Source: Mayfieldus sp963841445
GTDB taxonomy: Bacteria > Actinomycetota > Thermoleophilia > Solirubrobacterales > 70-9
DNA: 64,000 nucleotides
Reading direction: 5' to 3'
Assembly: GCA_963841445.1 (NCBI GenBank)
Contig: CAWJCP010000002.1
Location: 1,550,001 to 1,614,000 of the forward strand
Part shown: piece after piece, positions 36,159-44,275 of the stretch
Layout: each line of letters begins with the position of its first letter
How positions within the stretch are numbered: the stretch's first letter is position 1
The notes under the pieces: model-generated
The model's database searches: none
What the model was told of the DNA's origin: nothing
Seen by the model: the letters and a program-made list of their open reading frames with translations, nothing else
Made by a program: the position numbers and the translations under genes

Positions 36159-36938
36159 TCACGCCACGAGGTTGGTGGGCAGCCGGCCCTCGCCCTCGAG
36201 CTTGTCGAGGTGCGCCTGCATCGCGACCGCGGCCGCCGGGCGCAGCGGCTCGGCGACGTCGTCCCATACCTCGTCCAGCAGCGCCGCGCGAGACCGCTCG
36301 CCGCGCTCCAGCGCGGCGACGAGGCGCCGCTCGCGCATCAGGCGATGCTCGACGTACTGCTCCAGCTTCGCGGCCGGGTCGGTGACCCAGGGCCCGTGCC
36401 CAGGGCAGATCAGCTCCAGGTCGAGGCTCTGCAGCCGGCGCAGCGAGCCGAGGTAGGCGCTCATCGCGCCAGGGTCCGGGGGCACGATGGTCGAGCCCTC
36501 GCCGAGCACGAGGTCGCCGCTGAAGCAGACCATGCCCGCGGCGTCCTCAGCTTCGCGTCCGGGCGCCGCGGGGTGGAAGGCGGGGCGGGAGAAGAAGCAG
36601 AGGTGATCGGGCGCGTGGCCGGGGGTGGCCAGCGCGGTCAGGCCGCCGTGCTCGTCACCGTCGGCGAGCTCGATCAGCGGCGCCCCGAGCGATGCCACGC
36701 CGTCCGAGTGGTCACCGTGACCGTGGGTGAGCAGGACGCCCCCGATTCCGCCGCGCCGCTCGCCCTCCGACCGGATCGCCTCGATGTGGGACTCGATCTC
36801 GGGCCCAGGGTCAATGACCAGGCAGGGGTCGGATCCGAATAGATAGCTGCAGGTGCCATCCAGGGTCATCGGCCCGGGGTTCGGGGCGACGATGCGGACG
36901 ACCTCCGGATGCCCCGGAGCCGACTCAGGCGCAGCCAC
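36159..36938 (-). CDS. MBL-fold metallo-hydrolase (LACTB2-like)
   Basis: 259 residues with the metallo-beta-lactamase motif THGHGDHSDG at about residues 71-80, later histidine GHAPDHLCF and aspartate CFSGDLVLG, and a C-terminal helical domain after GHGPW. The shape matches the LACTB2/hydroxyacylglutathione hydrolase-like group, some of which are ribonucleases. Substrate unknown. Lies downstream of pafBC in the same direction, with a 27-base gap. Confidence 0.85.
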   Translation of the reverse strand: MAAPESAPGHPEVVRIVAPNPGPMTLDGTCSYLFGSDPCLVIDPGPEIESHIEAIRSEGERRGGIGGVLLTHGHGDHSDGVASLGAPLIELADGDEHGGLTALATPGHAPDHLCFFSRPAFHPAAPGREAEDAAGMVCFSGDLVLGEGSTIVPPDPGAMSAYLGSLRRLQSLDLELICPGHGPWVTDPAAKLEQYVEHRLMRERRLVAALERGERSRAALLDEVWDDVAEPLRPAAAVAMQAHLDKLEGEGRLPTNLVA

Positions 36939-36965
36939 GGACGGGGCCCGCTTTTCCGCGCCGGC

Positions 36966-39014
36966 TTATGCGACCTCTTTGAGGATCGCGTCGCGCGCGT
37001 CCTCGGGCTCGAGGACGACGAGATCCCCGGCCCCGCGGAGGATCTCGCGAACCAGCCACGAGGTTCCCGCGTAGGGGAGCTCGACGATCACGGCGCCGTC
37101 GGAGAGCTCCTCGACGACGGTGCGCTCCTCGCGCAGCCAGCGGGCCCGCTCGGGCGAGACCCAGACCCGGGCGACTTCGGCCGTCGGGACCTCGCCGTCG
37201 GCCATCCAGCCCTCGACCCCGGCGATATCCTCGACCTCGGGCCGCGGCTCGAAGCCGGTGCCGGAGAGCTTTGCTTCCTTGATCCGGTCGAGCTTGAAGT
37301 GGCGGATCGCCTCGCGCCCGAGGTCATAGCACTCCACGTACCAGCCTTCCTTGCCGTTCTCGAGCCGGTAGGGCTCCACCTCCCGCTTGGTGAACTGGTC
37401 CTCGTTCTCCTTGTAGTACTGCAGCTCGAGCACCTTGCGCTCCGTGATCGCGTCGTTGACGGTTCGGGCTACCTCGGAGTCGCCGCCGCCGACGCCGGCG
37501 ATCTCGAGCCCCTCCTCGGAGGGGTCGTGGCCGAGCGCGGCGACGATCTTGCGGCGCGCCGTCTGCAGGCCCGCCTGCGGCAGATGGTCACCGAAGAGAT
37601 CGATCGCGGCGACCAGCGCCTTCGCCTCGAGCGGCAGCAGGCGCGCCGGGCGGGCGAAGCTGTCGCCGTAGGGCTCCGAGTCGACCTCAATCTGGTCGCC
37701 GACGATCTCCGCGTAGAGGACGTAGGTGCCACCGCCGAAGTTGACGACGTTGAGCAGGTCGATGTCCTCGCGCAGCTCCTCGCCGCTCAGCTTCAGCCGC
37801 TTGCGGACCTCGTCGACCGAGAGCCGCCCGCCCGTCTTGGCCGCCTCGATCAGAAGCCCGGCGAGGGTGATCAGCCGAGCGAAGCGCTCCGGCCGAATCG
37901 TCGCGTCGCCGCGGCCGTTGGAGCGGCTGCGGCGGCCGTTGGAGCGCAGCGGCCGATCGACCGTGTCGGCCGACTCGAAGCCGGTCGCGTGGCGATCGCG
38001 CAGCAGCCGCAGCCGCCCCTCGACTTCCTTGCGCAGCTTCGTGGGCTCCAGCACCTCGGCGTTGCTGCGCCAGCGCAGGACCCAGGAGATCAGCTCGCGC
38101 TCGGAGGCGTAGGGGGTCTCGAAGATCAGGCCCTTGCCCGGTGCGCCGTCGGCCTTGCGCGCCGGTCGGAACTCCCCGTACTCGCCGAAGTCACGCTGGA
38201 CCAGCCAGCCGATCCGCTCGCGCAGGAAAAGCCTCGCGGTGCCCTCCATGTCACCGAGCTGCCAGTCGGCCCGCCGCGCATAGTCGCGACGGTCGAAGTC
38301 CTCGGGGGGCGAGAAATCGTGCTCGGCCTTCGACGCGTAGCCGACCTTGCCCTGGATCCGCGAGAGGCGGAAGACGCGCACCGCGTCGCGCTCGTGCGCG
38401 TAGCCGATCAAATAGAACTGTCCGTTGCGAAACACGAGGTGGTACGGGTTGACGGTCCGCTTCTCGGTGTCGTCGCGCTCCATCGTGTAGTAGGTGAACT
38501 CGATCGTCTTGCGGCGCGAGATCGCGGTCTCGATCTTCGAGAGGCGCTGGGCGAGGTCGCGGCCGCCGGCCGAGGCTGTGACCGCCATCTCGACCGGCGC
38601 CGACTCGCCCTCGGTGACCGGGTTGGGGTGGCCCCAGGCGACCTGCTGGAGGGCGAGGCGCAGCGGCTCGGCGTAGGCGAACCCACCGTCGGTGAGCAGC
38701 GAGAGCGCCGTGCGAAGGGCGGCCAGCTCGTCGTCGGAGAACTCGATCACCGGCAGGTAGTAGTTCTCGGGTGGCAACGAGTACAGCTCGGCCTCGAAGA
38801 ATCCTTCGCCGGGCTTCTCGACCTGGAGGATGATCCCGAGGCTCTCGAGCTCGGCGCGATCGGCATAGAAGCGACGCGCGAAGGCGTCGTCGTTCATGTC
38901 GCTGTATCCCTCGACCTCGCGCTTGATCTCCAGGGCTGAGACGGGCCGGCCCTGGGCCATCAGGAACGAGATCAGGGAGAGCTGGCGGATCAGCTTCTCT
39001 GTGTCCTTGGCCAC
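36966..39014 (-). CDS. pafBC: PafB-PafC fused WYL-domain transcription regulator
   Basis: 682 residues from a GTG at 39014 giving AKDTEKLIRQLSLISFLMA. Two repeats of a winged helix plus WYL domain are seen: an N-terminal HTH and WYL (IEFTYYTMERDD, VNPYHLVFRNGQFYLIGY), a serine/arginine/asparagine-rich linker near RSNGRRSRSNGRG, then a second HTH and WYL (LQYYKENEDQFTKREVEPYRLENGKEGWYVECY). PafB and PafC are separate in mycobacteria and fused in some other actinobacteria. They activate DNA-damage genes independently of LexA. The frame is open upstream to 39215 but that region looks non-coding. Confidence 0.9.
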   Translation of the reverse strand: MAKDTEKLIRQLSLISFLMAQGRPVSALEIKREVEGYSDMNDDAFARRFYADRAELESLGIILQVEKPGEGFFEAELYSLPPENYYLPVIEFSDDELAALRTALSLLTDGGFAYAEPLRLALQQVAWGHPNPVTEGESAPVEMAVTASAGGRDLAQRLSKIETAISRRKTIEFTYYTMERDDTEKRTVNPYHLVFRNGQFYLIGYAHERDAVRVFRLSRIQGKVGYASKAEHDFSPPEDFDRRDYARRADWQLGDMEGTARLFLRERIGWLVQRDFGEYGEFRPARKADGAPGKGLIFETPYASERELISWVLRWRSNAEVLEPTKLRKEVEGRLRLLRDRHATGFESADTVDRPLRSNGRRSRSNGRGDATIRPERFARLITLAGLLIEAAKTGGRLSVDEVRKRLKLSGEELREDIDLLNVVNFGGGTYVLYAEIVGDQIEVDSEPYGDSFARPARLLPLEAKALVAAIDLFGDHLPQAGLQTARRKIVAALGHDPSEEGLEIAGVGGGDSEVARTVNDAITERKVLELQYYKENEDQFTKREVEPYRLENGKEGWYVECYDLGREAIRHFKLDRIKEAKLSGTGFEPRPEVEDIAGVEGWMADGEVPTAEVARVWVSPERARWLREERTVVEELSDGAVIVELPYAGTSWLVREILRGAGDLVVLEPEDARDAILKEVA

Positions 39015-39144
39015 GGCCGCAGGATAGACAGCGGCAAGCGTCGATCTGGCGGCCAAACGCGCAATTTGCGCTCGCACCACATACCAACGCCGCATGCTCA
39101 TCGCAGGACGCGGCACTAGAGTGCGACTCGGGAGGAGACGCTCG

Positions 39145-39531
39145 GTGGACTTTCTCAAAAGCCTGGCGGGAATGCTGACCTCGAGCGTGCTGCGGCTCGC
39201 AGTGACGGTGGGCATCCTCGCGGCCGCCTACTTCTTCATCGTCCGTCCAGTCCTCGACACGGCCAACAATGCGATCGAGACCGCGGGCGGCTTCAACCAG
39301 GCGCTCGATTCGAACATCCAGCGGTCGATTCAGCGGTCGAGGCTGAACCCGGACGTCGGCCGCCAGATACGCCGCTCGATCAAGCGCGCGAACCGGCAGG
39401 TGCAGCGGCAGCTCAACCGCGATCTGAACCGGACCGCGCCGAAGCCCCGCCGGCAGCGCCAATTGCTTCACTGCGTGCAGCGGGCGCACGGCAACGTGAA
39501 CCGCGTCCGCCGCTGCGCGAGGCGCTTCTAA
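39145..39531 (+). CDS. small basic membrane-anchored protein of unknown function
   Basis: 128 residues from a GTG at 39145. One hydrophobic segment (LRLAVTVGILAAAYFFIVRPVL) near the N-terminus is followed by an extracytoplasmic or cytoplasmic arginine/glutamine-rich helical tail (NRQVQRQLNRDLNRTAP) with two cysteines near the end. No known family. Divergent from pafBC; its stop is followed within 10 bases by an intergenic hairpin. Confidence 0.55.
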   Translation: MDFLKSLAGMLTSSVLRLAVTVGILAAAYFFIVRPVLDTANNAIETAGGFNQALDSNIQRSIQRSRLNPDVGRQIRRSIKRANRQVQRQLNRDLNRTAPKPRRQRQLLHCVQRAHGNVNRVRRCARRF

Positions 39532-39537
39532 ACCACT

Positions 39538-39563
39538 TGCGGCGCCCTTCGGCGCCTGACACG
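39538..39563 (+). repeat. intergenic hairpin, family copy B
   Basis: TTGCGGCGCCC-TTCG-GCGCCTGACAC directly after the stop of the small membrane protein gene. Same layout as copies near 6465 and 59554: TTGCGGC arm, TTC(G) loop, complementary arm, GCCTGACA. Confidence 0.5.
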
Positions 39564-39598
39564 CCTGGGCCGGCGCGCAACGGGCCGGCCGAACACCT

Positions 39599-40609
39599 TC
39601 AGGCGGCGCGGGAGCCGAAGAAGGCGGAGCCCTCGAGCGCGCGGTCGAAGCGCGACCAGGATTGCCCGTCGGGCAGCTCGCGCTCGAGGCGGTCGAAGCT
39701 GCCGAGCTTGCCTCCGAGGTTGTCGATCGCGTGGACCAGGGCAGCCTCGCGGGTCGCGGGCACGACCGGCGAGCCGTGTTCGAGCGCGCCGTGGTGGGAA
39801 AGGATGATGTGCAGCACTGCCTGCGCCAGCGCCGGCTCGAAGCCAGGGATCTCCTCGATCTGGCGGCGCACCCTGTAATAGCCGAGCGGGATCTCGCCGA
39901 AGAGGCGACCGACGTCGGTGAGCTCGATCGCCAGCGGATCGGCGTTGTAGGCCTCGGTCTTGCCGATGTCGTGCAGCAGCGCCCCGGTCACCGCAACGTC
40001 GCGGTCGATGCCCGGGAAGGGCGCGGCGGCGGTGCTCACGGCCTGCGCCACCGAGACGGTGTGCTCGAGCAGGCCGTGGCGATAGGCCTGGTGGTAGTGC
40101 TTGGCGGCGGGCGCGTCGCGAAAGCGCTGCCAGCTCGGTGACCCTGGGGCGAAGGTGCGGTCGAGCAGCTCGCGCAGCTGCGGGCGCTGGATCGTCTCCA
40201 GCAGCTCGCGGAGGTCCGCCTCGAGGCGCTCGACCGAGAGCTGCGGGCCGGCGGCAAGGTCGTCGGCGCTGTACTCGTCGCCGCGCGCCGGCCGCAGCTC
40301 GACGACCTTGATCTTGGCGCCCCACTTGTCGCTCTGCTCGAAGGTGCCGGTGACGTGCAGCGCGGCGCCGGGCTCGGCGACGCCGTAGCGCTCCTCGGCC
40401 TCCTCCCAGGAGACCGCCTCGACCGAGCCGCTGCTGTCCCCGAGCACGAGGCGCAGGAACGGCTCGCCGTTTCGCTTCTGGCGCAGATCGCGCTCGCGCA
40501 CGCAGAAGACCGAGGCGACCCGCTGTCCCGCCTCCAGTTCGCGGATCGTCGGACCGGTGACGGCGCCGTTTCCGTTCAGCTGCGGCTCCATTGTCGTCTG
40601 CTCTGCCAT
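39599..40609 (-). CDS. YhaM-type 3'-5' exoribonuclease (OB-fold plus HD domain)
   Basis: 336 residues from the ATG at 40609. An N-terminal OB-fold (QRVASVFCVRERDLRQKRNGEPFLRLVLGD) for nucleic-acid binding is followed by an HD phosphohydrolase domain with HGLLEHTVSVAQ, the HD pair in LLHDIGKTEAYN, and a distal HHGALEHGSP. This matches the YhaM/CbfA group of exonucleases. Convergent with the small membrane protein gene; no operon partner. Confidence 0.87.
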   Translation of the reverse strand: MAEQTTMEPQLNGNGAVTGPTIRELEAGQRVASVFCVRERDLRQKRNGEPFLRLVLGDSSGSVEAVSWEEAEERYGVAEPGAALHVTGTFEQSDKWGAKIKVVELRPARGDEYSADDLAAGPQLSVERLEADLRELLETIQRPQLRELLDRTFAPGSPSWQRFRDAPAAKHYHQAYRHGLLEHTVSVAQAVSTAAAPFPGIDRDVAVTGALLHDIGKTEAYNADPLAIELTDVGRLFGEIPLGYYRVRRQIEEIPGFEPALAQAVLHIILSHHGALEHGSPVVPATREAALVHAIDNLGGKLGSFDRLERELPDGQSWSRFDRALEGSAFFGSRAA

Positions 40610-40706
40610 CGGAATCCAAGGTAGCCAAGGGGGCGGACGGCGAGGCCTCGCCCCGGAGGCCCGCAGATAGCCTCTGCGAGCAGATGCCCCCAAGCAGACG
40701 AGCTGA

Positions 40707-41192
40707 ATGGCGGCGAACTGGCTGACGCGCAGCCGCCCGGCCGGGTTCGAGGTCAGCTCGCTGATCCCCGCGCCTCCCGAGCAGGTCTGGGAGCGGATCG
40801 TCACCCCGGCCGGGATCAACCACGAGCTGCGGCCCTGGATGCGGATGACCCTGCCGCGCGGCTTCCGCGGCCTCGACCCCGAGACGGTCGAGCTGGGGGT
40901 GCCGATCGGCCGCAGCTGGGTTCTGCTGTTCGGGCTGCTGCCGTTCGAGTACGACGACGTCACCCTGATCGAGCTGGAGCCGGGACGGCGGTTCCTGGAG
41001 CGCTCGCCGATGCTCAGCCAGCGGAGCTGGCAGCACGAGCGCATCGTCGAGGCCGCCGAGGGCGGATCGCAGGTCACCGACCGGATCCGCATGGAGCCGC
41101 GGCTAGGGATCCCGGCGGTGCCCCAGGTGCCGATCTTCCGGGCCGTCTTCCGCCACCGCCACCGGCGACTACGCGCCTGGTTCGCGCACTAG
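40707..41192 (+). CDS. SRPBCC family protein
   Basis: 161 residues: FEVSSLIPAPPEQVWERIVTPAGINHEL at the N-terminus is the first strand-helix of the START-like fold, followed by GRSWVLLFGLLPFEYDDVTLIELEPG. Probable hydrophobic-ligand carrier; ligand unknown. Convergent with the DUF2867 gene, 12 bases between stops. Confidence 0.78.
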   Translation: MAANWLTRSRPAGFEVSSLIPAPPEQVWERIVTPAGINHELRPWMRMTLPRGFRGLDPETVELGVPIGRSWVLLFGLLPFEYDDVTLIELEPGRRFLERSPMLSQRSWQHERIVEAAEGGSQVTDRIRMEPRLGIPAVPQVPIFRAVFRHRHRRLRAWFAH

Positions 41193-41204
41193 ATGTAGAT
41201 ACAC

Positions 41205-41801
41205 CTAGGGCCGCACCGGGGCGGTCTGGGAGGCACCGAACCAGCCCCGGCCGATCTCTTCGATCATCCGCGGGTAGACGATGTGATGCCGAAACGGCGC
41301 GATCGCGGCCATGTAGGCACCGCCGAGGCGGCCGTTTGGCTTCACCAGGATCGCCATCTGGCCGCGGTACCCGCCGCCCTCGTCCGGGACCCAGCCGAGG
41401 TGCAGCACGCCGTGCATGGTGCGGTTCGCGATCTCCGCGGCAAACTCATCGTCGAGCAGATAGAGGGGAGTGAAGGGAGCCCCAGAGACGTCCGGGCCAG
41501 GGGACTCACGCAGATCGGCCGGCAGCCGGTCGCGCAGTGTCGGCACCCTTGAGCCGAGTCCGGAGTCCGGGTCGTCCCAGCCGAACAGCTCGCCGAGCTT
41601 CCAGCGCAGCGCGAACAGCGCCCGGACCGCGCGGGAGGTGCCTCGCTCGGGATCGAACGACGTCATCTGGGTCACCAGCCGACCGAAGTCGTCGGGCCCG
41701 CCGGGAGTCGGCAGCGCCCACACATCCTCAAGTCGGAAGTCGGGCGTCAGCTCGTGGATCCGCCAGGGCCGTGCGGTGTGGGCAGCGTACGGAAGCTTCA
41801 C
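41205..41801 (-). CDS. DUF2867-family protein
   Basis: 198 residues from a GTG at 41801 (frame open to 41831, which would overlap the upstream gene). Contains RIHELTPDFRLEDVWALPTPG, LFALRWKLGELFGWDD and a C-terminal VYPRMIEEIGRGWF, the outline of DUF2867, often found with membrane or NAD(P)-binding partners. Follows the small membrane protein gene by 5 bases, so they are probably one transcript under the TetR-type operator. Confidence 0.75.
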   Translation of the reverse strand: MKLPYAAHTARPWRIHELTPDFRLEDVWALPTPGGPDDFGRLVTQMTSFDPERGTSRAVRALFALRWKLGELFGWDDPDSGLGSRVPTLRDRLPADLRESPGPDVSGAPFTPLYLLDDEFAAEIANRTMHGVLHLGWVPDEGGGYRGQMAILVKPNGRLGGAYMAAIAPFRHHIVYPRMIEEIGRGWFGASQTAPVRP

Positions 41802-41806
41802 CGTCG

Positions 41807-42232
41807 CTAGACCGAGCTCGCGGCGATCCACGCACCGCCGGCCGCCGCGACCATCGCGAACAGAAAGGTCAGGGGTATCGGCTGGGCGATCGCGGCGGGT
41901 CGCAACTCGATGTAGAAGAGACCGACACCCAGGATCGCCGCGTGAAGGATCGCGATGAACCGAAGCAGGTCGCGACTTTCCAGGGCTCCAAACGCGGTCA
42001 GATAGAGGGCCGCCGCGGAGGCGAGGAAGACGGCCGTCACGCTGTGCCAGGTGACGCCGAAGACCTGCGCCGAGACGTCATCGCCGCCGAACAGACGCGT
42101 CGAGAGCCGCGTCGGGTGCATGTCCACGGAGTCAAGCTGCTCGACGAGCCATCTGCCCCCGACGATGCCATGCGCGAAGACGCCCACCGAAGCCGCGACG
42201 GCGGCGATCAGGGCCGGCAGATTCGTGTCCAC
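41807..42232 (-). CDS. four-helix membrane protein
   Basis: 141 residues with about four hydrophobic helices (LPALIAAVAASVGVFAHGIVGG, VTAVFLASAAALYLTAFGAL, FIAILHAAILGVGLFYIEL, LTFLFAMVAAAGGAWIAA). No family recognised. It is divergent from a TetR-type regulator across a palindromic operator and is followed by the DUF2867 gene, so this pair is the likely target of that regulator. Confidence 0.7.
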   Translation of the reverse strand: MDTNLPALIAAVAASVGVFAHGIVGGRWLVEQLDSVDMHPTRLSTRLFGGDDVSAQVFGVTWHSVTAVFLASAAALYLTAFGALESRDLLRFIAILHAAILGVGLFYIELRPAAIAQPIPLTFLFAMVAAAGGAWIAASSV

Positions 42233-42257
42233 TTAAAAACCTCCTCGGGTCGGGTTT

Positions 42258-42277
42258 TCCATACGGTAGCGTATGGA
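42258..42277. promoter_or_regulatory. palindromic operator between membrane-protein and tetR-type genes
   Basis: TCCATACG-GTAG-CGTATGGA: perfect 8-bp arms around a 4-base spacer. It lies 25 bases upstream of the leftward gene and 50 bases upstream of the TetR-type gene, in the only AT-richer stretch of the intergenic region. Size and symmetry suit a TetR-family dimer. Autoregulation is inferred. Confidence 0.75.
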
Positions 42278-42327
42278 TAGAGACCATGTACCGGACCCCC
42301 GTCTTCGCTTCGATGCGGCACAGGTAA

Positions 42328-42882
42328 GTGGCAACCATCCGCACCCCGCGCGGCAGCTGGATCGAGGAGGGCCTGCTGGCCCTCGCGGAAGGCGGCCCGG
42401 ATGCGGTCCGGATCGAGCCTTTGGCGCGCGAGCTCGGCGTCACCAAGGGCGGCTTCTACTGGCACTTCGACGACCGCCGGTCGCTGCTCGATGAGATGCT
42501 CGAACGCTGGGAGCGGGAGGGCGTCGACGAGGTGATCGAGCGGGTCGAGGCGGGAGGCGGGAAGGCGCGGGCGCGGCTGCGGCGGCTCTTCGGCATCGCC
42601 TCCTCCAGCGAGGGCCGACGCATCCTGCGGACTGACCTCGCGGTTCGCGACTGGGCACGGCGCGAGCCCGCGGTCGCCAGGCGGCTGCGGGTGGTCGACA
42701 ACCGGCGCATGGAATACATGCGCTCTCTGTTCGGCGCCTTCTGCCCCGACGAGGACGAGGTCGAGGCGCGCTGCATGCTCGCTGCGTCGCTGTGGATCGG
42801 ACCCCACTTCATGGCCGCCGATCACGGCGGCCGCAGCCGCGCCGAAGTACTCGCGCTGGCGCTCGAGAAGCTGCTGGCCTGA
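42328..42882 (+). CDS. TetR-family transcription regulator
   Basis: 184 residues from a GTG. The N-terminal helix-turn-helix (WIEEGLLALAEGG, then VRIEPLARELGVTKGGFYWHFDDRRSLLDEML) is classic TetR. The C-terminal ligand domain is helical and lacks recognisable specificity. It faces the membrane protein/DUF2867 pair across the palindrome at 42258-42277. The stop is only 25 bases from the left end of the tRNA-Phe island. Confidence 0.92.
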   Translation: MATIRTPRGSWIEEGLLALAEGGPDAVRIEPLARELGVTKGGFYWHFDDRRSLLDEMLERWEREGVDEVIERVEAGGGKARARLRRLFGIASSSEGRRILRTDLAVRDWARREPAVARRLRVVDNRRMEYMRSLFGAFCPDEDEVEARCMLAASLWIGPHFMAADHGGRSRAEVLALALEKLLA

Positions 42883-42907
42883 GCGCGCTGAACGGTGAGC
42901 GAAGCGA

Positions 42908-42954
42908 ATGGCGAGGGGCAGAATCGAACTGCCGACACCACGATTTTCAGTCGT
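42908..42954. repeat. attachment-site repeat (attR), partial tRNA-Phe
   Basis: 47 bases identical to 45577-45623, covering tRNA-Phe from the anticodon stem through the discriminator base plus one. No tRNA 5' half follows: beyond TCAGTCGT the sequence runs straight into recombinase coding sequence. It is therefore a displaced attB/attP copy, not a gene. Confidence 0.9.
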
Positions 42955-42959
42955 CCCTG

Positions 42960-43580
42960 ACGTTTGTGCCGGAAGCTGTGGAAAGTCACCCACGGCAACC
43001 CAGCTTCGCGGCCCGCAGGCATGAGCACCCGGCGCCGCAGATTGCCGTCGGACAGCGGCATCCCGTGCGGGCTCGTGAACACGCGGTCGGTTCCGGGCTG
43101 ATCGGCCCCGATCGCCCACAAGCGGCGAGCCATGCCCGGAGACAGTGGTATGTCGCGTCGTGAGTACTCCGTCTTAAGCGCGCCGACCTCGCCCCGGCAG
43201 TCCTGGCGCCGCACCCGGAGGCGTGCTCGGTCGCCGAACTCAACATCTGCCCACTGCAGTCCGATCAGCTCGCTGATCCGCAAACCGCTATGGGCCAGCA
43301 GCTCGAATAGGAGCCGCCACTGCTCGGGCACATGCTCGAGGAACCGGGTCAGCTCGGCCCGTGTCAACGCTCGCGCCTCTTGGTCATCGGAGGCGATCCG
43401 AAGTCCCCGCGTTGGGTTGGAGCGCACCGTGCCGTCATCGACGGCAGTCGCGAACATCGCTTTGACCGGCGCCGTGATCGCTCGGATGCTCGCGGGGCGG
43501 AGCTCGGCACGCTCAAGGTGGCGGGCGAAGGCGCGCACGTCAGGAGGTTCGACCTCGTCGAAGCGCCGCCCACGGAAGAA
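42960..43580 (-). pseudogene. tyrosine recombinase (phage integrase) truncated at both ends
   Basis: Recognisable from RRFDEVEPPDVRAFARHLE (core-binding domain) through the catalytic arginine in AHSGLRISELIGLQW, lysine region GALKTEYSRRDIPL, and HSFRH. Homology then ends about 15 bases before the att repeat at 42954, so the second histidine and the catalytic tyrosine are missing. The N-terminal 50 or so residues are also gone; the fragment abuts the start of the SnoaL-like gene. It cannot be an active recombinase. Confidence 0.88.
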
Positions 43581-43598
43581 GGGAATACTTCGCGGGCG

Positions 43599-43991
43599 AT
43601 GTCGCAGGAGAACATTGAAGTCGCCCGCCGCTTCCACGACCACTTCGACAGGACCGGTGAGCCCCTTTGGGATGCCATCGACAGTGAGATCGAGGTTTAC
43701 GACCACGACATCCCGGAAGCGGGCACCTATCACGGCCTCGCCGGGTACACGAAGTGGCTGACGAATTGGGGCGAGACCTTCGAGAGCTGGAAGATGGAGC
43801 TTGAGCGCCTCGTTGACCCTGGCGATCAAGTCGTTTCGCTCATTGTTATGCAGGCCACTGGGCGCGGAAGTGGCGTTAGCGTTGAGCGCAAGAACGCCAT
43901 CGTCTCCACCTTCCGAGATGGCAAGATCACGCGGATCGACTACTACAACGACCAAGCGCAAGCCCTCGAAGCCGCCGGGCTGTCGGAGTAG
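43599..43991 (+). CDS. SnoaL-like (NTF2-fold) protein carried in the island
   Basis: 130 residues from the ATG at 43599: MSQENIEVARRFHDHFDRTGEPLWD, FESWKMELERLVDPGDQVVSLIV and the closing strand VSTFRDGKITRIDYYND. Full-length NTF2 fold. No ribosome site is obvious and the start abuts the recombinase fragment. It is a paralogue of 15177-15578. Whether it is cargo of the element or host DNA caught by a deletion is not clear. Its last 15 codon bases are repeated 171 bases downstream. Confidence 0.82.
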   Translation: MSQENIEVARRFHDHFDRTGEPLWDAIDSEIEVYDHDIPEAGTYHGLAGYTKWLTNWGETFESWKMELERLVDPGDQVVSLIVMQATGRGSGVSVERKNAIVSTFRDGKITRIDYYNDQAQALEAAGLSE

Positions 43992-44165
43992 GCGATCAAG
44001 TACAGCGAGAAGGGTTGCCATTCCGCCTTGCGGGTAAGCTCCGAGTGAGGGGTGGCGGGGGATCCGCCGCTTCGATCATCGGGCGTAGTGTCGGATACGA
44101 CCAGGCTCTCGTAGAGGCGCGCCTGAGACCTCGCCCCTCTTACTTATGGGCTGTCGGAGTAGGCG
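43977..44165. repeat. 18-bp direct repeat flanking the segment after the SnoaL-like gene
   Basis: GGGCTGTCGGAGTAGGCG occurs at 43977-43994 (covering the SnoaL stop codon) and again at 44148-44165. The 284 bases from 43992 to 44275 hold no convincing gene. An exact 18-bp match this close is unlikely by chance and may mark a duplication or an insertion/deletion scar inside the island. Confidence 0.6.
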
Positions 44166-44275
44166 TAACCGGCGGGAGGGCCGGACCCAGCAACCCGGTG
44201 AGTAAGGGCCGGACTCCGCCGCGCCCGGCTCGACTTGCCTCCCGCCGCCGGGACCGAGGAGGAACGGTCCACGTC

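Noticed and set aside
42908..42954. A second tRNA-Phe gene
   Set aside because: Only the 3' half is present; the 5' acceptor strand and D arm are missing and the sequence continues into recombinase coding sequence.
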